A stretch of DNA of 64,000 nucleotides from an uncultured Clostridia bacterium (GTDB lineage Bacteria; Bacillota; Clostridia; Christensenellales; UBA1242): assembly GCA_934746515.1 (NCBI GenBank), contig CAKVFH010000006.1, forward strand, positions 5,312 through 69,311, given 5' to 3'. Position numbers and translations under genes: made by a program. Below the pieces are notes generated by a model. The model saw nothing but the letters and a program-made list of their open reading frames with translations. It ran no database searches and was not told the origin of the DNA. Below, one piece after another: positions 58,592 through 64,000 of this stretch; position 1 is the stretch's first letter, and each line of letters opens with the position of its first letter.

Positions 58592-60436
58592 GTGGATAAT
58601 AATTCTTTTAATGATTTTATTAACGAGATAATCCAGAAAAATGATATTGTTTCCGTTTGCTCGAAATATGTTAATTTGGAGCGCAAGGGCAGGTATTATT
58701 GGTGCAGATGTCCATTTCATGGTGAAAAGACACCTTCGCTGTGCATAAATGATATTGATAACTTTTTCTATTGCTATGGTTGCCATGTGGGTGGAAATGT
58801 TATTGAGTTTGTGAAAAGGATTGAAACAATTGAGTTTATGGATGCTGTGAAATTGCTTGCGTCTTGGGCAAATATTGAAGTTCCAGAAAACTTGTCGCGA
58901 AACAAAAATAATGAAGATTTTGCGAAAGCGAAAAAGAGAAAAGATAGACTGCTTGCACTTATGAAGGATACTGCAAGACATTATATTGATAATTTATCAA
59001 AGCCAAATGTTGCACAGGCACTTGAATACATGAAAAAACGACAGATTGACGGAAAGGTTGCCACACATTTTGCAATTGGCTACGCTGACGGCTATAATGA
59101 TTTGCCAGATTATTTAAAAAAGTTGGGTTACACAACCGATGAGATGCTTGCGACTGGTGTTGTGAAACAACGCGATGGCAAAATTTATGATCCAGAAGCA
59201 AACAGAGTTATTTTTCCAATTATTGATATTTATGGAAATGTCATTGCGTTTGGCGGACGAACTTTGGAAGCACATCCAAATTTTGCGAAATATTTAAACA
59301 CTGCTGAAACTGAATTATTCAATAAAAGAAACACGCTTTATGCTATCAATTATTTAAAAAAGCAACGACAAGTTGGGCCAATTCCATTTGTTATTGTTGT
59401 TGAAGGGTATATGGATACAATATCGCTTCACAAAGCGGGCTTTACTATGACTGTTGCGAGCATGGGAACAGCGCTGACGCAAAACCAAGCAAAAATGATT
59501 AAAAGATTTGCTGATAAGGTTTACATTTGCTATGACGGTGATTCTGCTGGACAAAACGCAACACTTCGTGGACTTGATATTCTTCGCGAAAATGGGCTTG
59601 ATGTTATGGTTGTTCAGCTTCCAGACAGATTTGATCCAGATGATGTTATAAAAACTTATGGCAGAGAAGGCTATCAAAAAATTCTTAATGAATCTTTGCC
59701 ACTCGTTGAATTTAAGCTTAAATACTTAAAAACAAAGTATGATCTTTCAGGAGTTGATGGAAGAGTTAAATATCTCAATGATGCTATTGATGTTTTGGCT
59801 TCGCTTTCAAGTGTTGAAAGAGAACTTTATGCGCCAATGGTTAGTGAGATTGCATCAACTAACATTGATTTTATAAAGCGAGAGCTTGATAAAAAACTGG
59901 AAGGTAAATCAATTTATGATGAGCTTAAAACAAAGTTTAACGCAACTCAAATGCAAGAGAAAAAATCTAATGATGAATCTGAAATTGAAAATGCAAATCC
60001 AGTGATTGTTAAGGCGGAAAAATACATTTTATGCGCACTTTTGCACCAAAAACCGTATGCTTATTTTAAGAGTGATGTTACATATTTATTTTCAGGAAGA
60101 AGACGAGAAATTTACAAGGTTATTTGTGATATAAAAAATAATCATCCTGAAAAAAATATTATTCAAACAATTTATAATGAGTATGAAAATGCGAATCAAA
60201 GTGATATTGTTGAGTTGATCAATTATTCAGCAGAATCTGCGGAAGATGAGCAGAGTGAAAAGAAATATTATCAAGATTGCTTATGGAAAGTTTACAAGGC
60301 TTATTTGGAAACAAAAGTAAAAGAAATTAGTGATGCTTGCAATGATGAAATTGATAATTTGAAAAAAGATGAAATGAAACAACAAATTCAAGAGATCTTT
60401 CAAAAACTTAAAAATAAAAAGGTAGATGAATTATGA
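58592..60436 (+). CDS. dnaG: DNA primase
   Basis: Makes RNA primers for replication. The 614 residues have the CHC2 zinc ribbon (CPFHGEKTPSLC with FYCYGC), the catalytic core with FGGRTLE, the TOPRIM motifs VEGYMDTISLHKAG and CYDGDSAGQ, and a C-terminal helicase-binding domain. The start is GTG at 58592 with a strong AGGAG site. Its stop overlaps the rpoD start (ATGA), giving the classic dnaG-rpoD pair. Confidence 0.96.
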   Translation: MDNNSFNDFINEIIQKNDIVSVCSKYVNLERKGRYYWCRCPFHGEKTPSLCINDIDNFFYCYGCHVGGNVIEFVKRIETIEFMDAVKLLASWANIEVPENLSRNKNNEDFAKAKKRKDRLLALMKDTARHYIDNLSKPNVAQALEYMKKRQIDGKVATHFAIGYADGYNDLPDYLKKLGYTTDEMLATGVVKQRDGKIYDPEANRVIFPIIDIYGNVIAFGGRTLEAHPNFAKYLNTAETELFNKRNTLYAINYLKKQRQVGPIPFVIVVEGYMDTISLHKAGFTMTVASMGTALTQNQAKMIKRFADKVYICYDGDSAGQNATLRGLDILRENGLDVMVVQLPDRFDPDDVIKTYGREGYQKILNESLPLVEFKLKYLKTKYDLSGVDGRVKYLNDAIDVLASLSSVERELYAPMVSEIASTNIDFIKRELDKKLEGKSIYDELKTKFNATQMQEKKSNDESEIENANPVIVKAEKYILCALLHQKPYAYFKSDVTYLFSGRRREIYKVICDIKNNHPEKNIIQTIYNEYENANQSDIVELINYSAESAEDEQSEKKYYQDCLWKVYKAYLETKVKEISDACNDEIDNLKKDEMKQQIQEIFQKLKNKKVDEL

Positions 60437-61485
60437 ATAGAAAAGAGAAAATTGATTTAGAAGTTGAAAAAATTATTGAAATGGGTAAAAAGAAAGGTGA
60501 AATTTCAATGGATACCGTTACTGAAAAGTTCACTAACTTAAACCCTGATGAAATTGAAGAAGTTTTAAAGAAAATTACCGATTCTGGCATCAAAGTAAAT
60601 GAAGATGTTATTGTTCCTGAAGATGATGAAGAAATGGAAAAATTGATGTCTCAAGTTTATGTTGATGACCCAGTTAAAATGTATCTTAAAGATATTGGCA
60701 AAGTTCCTTTGCTTTCTCAAGAACAAGAAATTGAGCTTGCAAAAAGAATGGCTGAAGGTGATGAAGAAGCAAAAAGTCAACTTTCTGAAAGCAACCTTCG
60801 TTTGGTTGTATCAATTGCAAAACGCTATGTTGGTCGCGGTATGCAATTTTTGGATTTGATTCAAGAAGGCAACTTTGGTCTTATGAAAGCTGTTGAAAAA
60901 TTTGACTACACAAAAGGTTTCAAATTTTCAACCTATTCAACTTGGTGGATTCGTCAATCAATCACTCGTGCTATTGCAGACCAAGCAAGAACAATTCGTA
61001 TACCTGTTCACATGTATGAAACTATCAACAAACAAAAGAAGGCAACAAGAGATTTGTTCCAACAACTCGGTCGTGAACCAACGGTTGAAGAAATTGCAAA
61101 AGCTATGGATATGCCTGTTGAGAAGGTTATTGATATTCAAAAGATTTCTCAAGACACTGTTTCACTTGACACTCCTGTTGGTGAAGAAGAAGATTCAACA
61201 CTTGGAACATTTATTCAAGATGAAAATGCAGTTTCGCCATCTGATTCAGCTTCAACTATGATGCTTAAAGAACAGCTCATGGAAGTTTTGTCAACCTTAA
61301 CTCCTCGTGAGCAGAAAGTTATCTTGCTTCGTTATGGCATTGAAGACGGACACACAAGAACACTTGAAGATGTTGGTAAAGAGTTTAGCGTTACAAGAGA
61401 GCGTATTCGTCAGATTGAAGCGAAAGCGCTTAAAAAACTTCGTCAACCTTCAAGAAGTAAAAAATTAAAAGATTTTATGGACTAG
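60433..61485 (+). CDS. rpoD: primary sigma factor (sigma-A)
   Basis: The housekeeping sigma factor. The 350 residues start with a short region 1.1-like part (VTEKFTNLNPDEIEEVLK), then DDPVKMYLKDIGKVPLL (region 1.2), LRLVVSIAKRYVGRGMQFLD (2.1-2.2), YSTWWIRQSITRAIADQART (2.3-2.4), region 3 and region 4.2 VTRERIRQIEAKALKKLR. Region 2.4 is standard, in line with TATAAT-type -10 elements seen through the window. It overlaps dnaG by four bases and is followed by trmK after 4 bp. Confidence 0.97.
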   Translation: MNRKEKIDLEVEKIIEMGKKKGEISMDTVTEKFTNLNPDEIEEVLKKITDSGIKVNEDVIVPEDDEEMEKLMSQVYVDDPVKMYLKDIGKVPLLSQEQEIELAKRMAEGDEEAKSQLSESNLRLVVSIAKRYVGRGMQFLDLIQEGNFGLMKAVEKFDYTKGFKFSTYSTWWIRQSITRAIADQARTIRIPVHMYETINKQKKATRDLFQQLGREPTVEEIAKAMDMPVEKVIDIQKISQDTVSLDTPVGEEEDSTLGTFIQDENAVSPSDSASTMMLKEQLMEVLSTLTPREQKVILLRYGIEDGHTRTLEDVGKEFSVTRERIRQIEAKALKKLRQPSRSKKLKDFMD

Positions 61486-61489
61486 GTTT

Positions 61490-62218
61490 ATGAAATCGTT
61501 TAACCGAATTAGAGCTTTAAACAAGGTTGTTTGTGATTTGATTGATAGCGAAAATCTTGAAGGAATTGTGGTTGCGGATATTGCAACAGATCATGGATAT
61601 TTGGCGGAACAGCTTTCAAGAAATGAGAAAATATCAAAAGTTATTGCGACCGACATTAGTCAAAAATGTTTGGATAAAACTAATGAACTTAAAAAAAAGT
61701 TTGGGCTAGATAAAATTGAAACCAAACTTGGCGACGGGTTAGAGCCAATTGACAGTGCAAAAATCGCTGTTATAGCTGGGGTTGGTGGTTATGAAATTAT
61801 AAAAATGATTAGTAACCAAAACATAACAAAAAATGGCAAGAAGAAATGTTCAATTTTTGTATTGCAGCCAAGCAAAAATGTTGTTGATGTTAGGCTCTGG
61901 CTTATTAAAAATGACTATAAAATTGTAATTGACAAAATAGTTAAAAGTGGTGGAAAATTCTATCCGATAATCGTTGTTGATTTGGAGAAAAAATGCGACA
62001 TCGAGCCAACAATTTTTAATGTTTATTTTGGCAAAAGCAATAGCACAGATAATAGAGATTTTTACGAGTTTTTGCTAGACACAAAAACTAGATTTGAATT
62101 TACTCAAGAGCAAGAATTTGAAAGTGATTCGAGCGAGACCATAAAAACAAAAAAACAAATTTACAATTTAGCTTCCGAGCTAATAAAAAAATATAAAGGG
62201 GAAAATGAAAATGTTTGA
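61490..62218 (+). CDS. trmK: tRNA (adenine22-N1)-methyltransferase TrmK
   Basis: SAM-dependent enzyme that methylates A22 in the D-loop of some tRNAs. The 242 residues show the SAM motif VADIATDHGYLAEQLSR, ATDISQKCLDKTNE, LGDGLEPI and AGVGGYEIIKMI, then VLQPSKNVVDVR, all family signatures. Trm K directly after rpoD is conserved in Bacillota. It overlaps the next gene by 14 bases. Confidence 0.92.
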   Translation: MKSFNRIRALNKVVCDLIDSENLEGIVVADIATDHGYLAEQLSRNEKISKVIATDISQKCLDKTNELKKKFGLDKIETKLGDGLEPIDSAKIAVIAGVGGYEIIKMISNQNITKNGKKKCSIFVLQPSKNVVDVRLWLIKNDYKIVIDKIVKSGGKFYPIIVVDLEKKCDIEPTIFNVYFGKSNSTDNRDFYEFLLDTKTRFEFTQEQEFESDSSETIKTKKQIYNLASELIKKYKGENENV

Positions 62219-62909
62219 CAAAATTTTGGAGTATCAAAAAACTGAAGGGGCTATCATTAAGCTTGAAAATGAACTTGCAAAATCTAGCGACAGAGAAAAG
62301 GCTTCTGAAATTCAACATGAGCTTAAAAATTATCATGCTAGACTTTTGGTTTTGGAAGAAAGTGCACAGAGAGTTAACAAAGCTTATTCACTCGCAATCA
62401 AGAAATATCAAGAATACAATGAAAAATTGACAGAACTTGAAAAACAAGTTGAATCTGCAACAGGTGACAGAGCTGATTTTTATGAAAAAGCATACAAGGA
62501 TTTTTTGAACATTGCATCAGGACTTGAAAAAGAAATCACAAAAATGCACAACGATATTCAACAAATCAGCCATGAGTATGAAGAAATTATGAAAAAATCT
62601 AAACTTGGCAGAGAAAAATTTGACGGCTATAAAGCAAAATACACAAAGCTTAAGGCCGATGTTGAACCAAAGATTGCAGAACTAAAAACTCAACTTGCAA
62701 AAATTCAAAAGGATATTGATAGCAAACTTTATCAAAAATATATGCAAAAGAGAGAAAATAGAATTTTCCCAGTTTTTGTTGCGCTTACAGAAAACAAATG
62801 TGGGGGGTGCAGAATGGAAATTTCTGCATCAAAACTTGGCGCAATGAAAAACAATGAATTTGGTGTCATTGAATGTGAAAATTGTGGCAGAATAATCTAC
62901 ACAAAATAG
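62205..62909 (+). CDS. coiled-coil protein with C4 zinc ribbon (CT398/CdsZ-like)
   Basis: The 234-residue protein is a long antiparallel coiled coil (about 10-185) ending in a zinc ribbon, CGGCRMEIS and CENCGRIIY. This matches the widespread C4-type zinc-ribbon family, including chlamydial CT398/CdsZ, with proposed nucleic-acid or assembly roles. AAAGGGG precedes two candidate ATGs (62205 and 62211). It overlaps the end of trmK, so it belongs to the dnaG operon, and a terminator follows. Confidence 0.88.
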   Translation: MKMFDKILEYQKTEGAIIKLENELAKSSDREKASEIQHELKNYHARLLVLEESAQRVNKAYSLAIKKYQEYNEKLTELEKQVESATGDRADFYEKAYKDFLNIASGLEKEITKMHNDIQQISHEYEEIMKKSKLGREKFDGYKAKYTKLKADVEPKIAELKTQLAKIQKDIDSKLYQKYMQKRENRIFPVFVALTENKCGGCRMEISASKLGAMKNNEFGVIECENCGRIIYTK

Positions 62910-62956
62910 TCAAATATTTTGATGAATTTTTGTCGAATTATAAATGATTTTTATAG

Positions 62957-62990
62957 AAAATAGATGTTTTTCATCTATTTTTTTTATTTG
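62957..62990 (+). terminator. terminator of the dnaG operon
   Basis: AAAATAGATG (62957-62966) pairs with CATCTATTTT (62972-62981), 5-base loop, then a T tract. Confidence 0.85.
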
Positions 62991-63001
62991 CCAAAAAATG
63001 A

Positions 63002-63030
63002 TTGTAAAAACGATATATATTTGGTATACT
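63002..63030 (+). promoter_or_regulatory. promoter of the last lipoprotein, with extended -10
   Basis: TTGTAA (63002-63007), 17-bp spacer and TATACT (63025-63030) preceded by TGG, an extended -10. The leader holds a perfect hairpin CGATTATTATT/AATAATAATCG (63047-63071). Confidence 0.7.
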
Positions 63031-63104
63031 AATGGAGTAAAAGTAGCGATTATTATTTATAATAATAATCGTGAAACACAAAAGAAATTCAGAGAGGTTT
63101 TCTT

Positions 63105-64000
63105 ATGAAAAAATTAGTGAAAAATTTAAGTAGAATTTTTGCAGTTGTTATGGCATTTTTGTGCTTAACAGTTTTTGTTGCATGTGGTTCAAATGCTGAC
63201 GATGCATCAAAAGGCAACGGCAATGGTTCAAGTCCTTCAGAAATCGTTGATACCCAGTATCAAGAATTTTTGTCAAGACAAAATTCTTTTGCTGAAGAAT
63301 TAAATTCAAGTTACACTTATGGTGGCTTGAATTCATCAAAACAATTCACAAAGGATGTTGCTGTTAATGATGTTACTGAAATTGGTGACAGATATTATGT
63401 TATCAATAGCACAGTTTCAGGAAACGAATCAAGCAAACTTTTTGTTTATGATGAATCAAGCGAAACTGAAGTTGTTCCTGCAAAAACTTCTTATGCTAAA
63501 AACGCAAATGTTGTAAGCTATAGAGTTTTGAAAGTTGCTTATAACCGCGTTTTGTCGGTTGCTTCAACATCTTCAAAACTTGTTTATAGTGTTGTTGATT
63601 TTTCTGATAAAGAAAACATTAAGGAAATCGTTTCTTTTGAATCTGCTATTGACGCGAAAGAAGAGACAATTCTTTCAAAAGATTATCTTTTGGTTAGCAA
63701 TTCAGACGCAATCAAATCTTATGCGTTTGGAAAAGAAAACCAACCATTTTCTCGTGCTCTCTCTAACGAGATTGTTTGGCAAGTTTCTCAAAATAAATTC
63801 ATCATTGAAAAAAATAATAGTGGTTCATATTCTTATGTAATCTTTGATGCTAAATCTCAAACCGAAACAAACTTTTCTTTGGAAAATGAAATGAACAGTG
63901 TGCTTGAATTGAAAGAAGAAACACTTCTTCAAAAAATTCAAAGCTCAACTTATGGTTTTGTTGTTGAGTTTAACAAACAAACAAAAAAGAGTATTGTAAA
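63105..64000 (+). CDS. lipoprotein, unknown function (partial, runs off the window)
   Basis: The frame is open for 298 codons to the window end. The signal peptide MKKLVKNLSRIFAVVMAFLC ends in the lipobox FVAC, followed by a Gly/Asn/Ser linker. The rest has repeated strands with patterns such as YYVINSTVSG, KLFVYDESSETE, KLVYSVVDFSDKENIKE and YSYVIFDAKSQTE, spaced 40-60 residues apart. This suggests a beta-propeller-like fold with WD/kelch-type geometry. AGAGAGG is the ribosome site. It is the fourth predicted lipoprotein in the window. Confidence 0.8.
   Translation, partial: MKKLVKNLSRIFAVVMAFLCLTVFVACGSNADDASKGNGNGSSPSEIVDTQYQEFLSRQNSFAEELNSSYTYGGLNSSKQFTKDVAVNDVTEIGDRYYVINSTVSGNESSKLFVYDESSETEVVPAKTSYAKNANVVSYRVLKVAYNRVLSVASTSSKLVYSVVDFSDKENIKEIVSFESAIDAKEETILSKDYLLVSNSDAIKSYAFGKENQPFSRALSNEIVWQVSQNKFIIEKNNSGSYSYVIFDAKSQTETNFSLENEMNSVLELKEETLLQKIQSSTYGFVVEFNKQTKKSIV

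Noticed and set aside
62910..63104. RNase P RNA or SRP RNA near the dnaG operon end
   Set aside because: The gap is short, AT-rich and has only a terminator, a promoter and one hairpin; none of the conserved cores of these RNAs is visible.
1..64000. Non-standard genetic code
   Set aside because: UGA ends yqfC and dnaG at positions that agree with overlapping starts, and family lengths fit the standard code.
1..64000. CRISPR array, insertion sequence or attachment site
   Set aside because: No spaced direct repeats, transposase or integrase genes or flanking duplications were seen by eye.

Overview
The window is AT-rich, densely coded DNA from a Gram-positive, endospore-forming Bacillota, most likely an uncultured, probably gut-associated clostridial lineage. 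The evidence is the spore genes spoVAC/AD/AE, yunB, yqfC and yqfD, a Phe T-box leader, a ThiI with its own cysteine desulfurase, an endonuclease-type MutL, AAGGAG-like ribosome sites, sigma-A promoters and many U-tract terminators. UGA is used as a stop (yqfC, dnaG), so the standard bacterial code applies. I cannot assign genus or species. No rRNA, tRNA, CRISPR array, prophage or insertion sequence was found.

Layout. 1-5203: tail of a partial gene, a degenerate ABC ATPase, then a tight operon (HTH protein, nth, obgE, HD hydrolase, yhbY, S51 peptidase). 5204-8970: T-box-controlled pheS-pheT. 9050-9862: opposite-strand membrane protein. 10015-16080: deoC; tsaE-tsaB-rimI-hydrolase-membrane murF; ddl. 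16161-20634: a large acidic coiled-coil protein, then a DUF1538 membrane protein with two PII-like proteins. 20715-23460: murG (minus) divergent from an orphan HExxH metalloprotease. 23683-28240: a type IIA topoisomerase pair, probably topoisomerase IV. 28354-31144: a single-pass Ig-like surface protein and an Asn-rich lipoprotein. 31266-33916: spoVAC-AD-AE and yunB. 34185-38691: cysteine desulfurase-thiI, convergent with a class A PBP. 38830-46187: miaB-mutS-mutL-PLP enzyme. 46225-50281: yqfC-yqfD, ybeY-era-small gene-recO. 50324-54789: an acyltransferase, a small Cys4 protein and ppdK. 55113-58433: two lipoproteins, one with BspA-type repeats. 58592-62909: dnaG-rpoD-trmK-zinc-ribbon coiled coil. 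63105-end: a partial lipoprotein.

How it fits together. Most genes are core information and envelope functions: tRNA charging and modification (pheST, tsaEB, miaB, thiI, trmK), ribosome assembly GTPases (obgE, era) with ybeY and yhbY, DNA repair (nth, mutSL, recO), initiation of replication and transcription (dnaG, rpoD), and peptidoglycan synthesis (murF, ddl, murG, PBP). The yqfC-to-recO and dnaG-rpoD-trmK blocks are contracted versions of the order known from Bacillus.

The points I find most interesting are: yunB and yqfC both have a sigma-E-like promoter whose -10 element ends five bases before the ATG, implying leaderless mother-cell transcripts; the yqfC start codon lies inside a terminator-like hairpin; a forespore-type promoter precedes spoVAC; the DUF1538 protein with two distinct PII-like partners; and a 722-residue disordered/coiled-coil protein with repeated aromatic short motifs and a basic tail.
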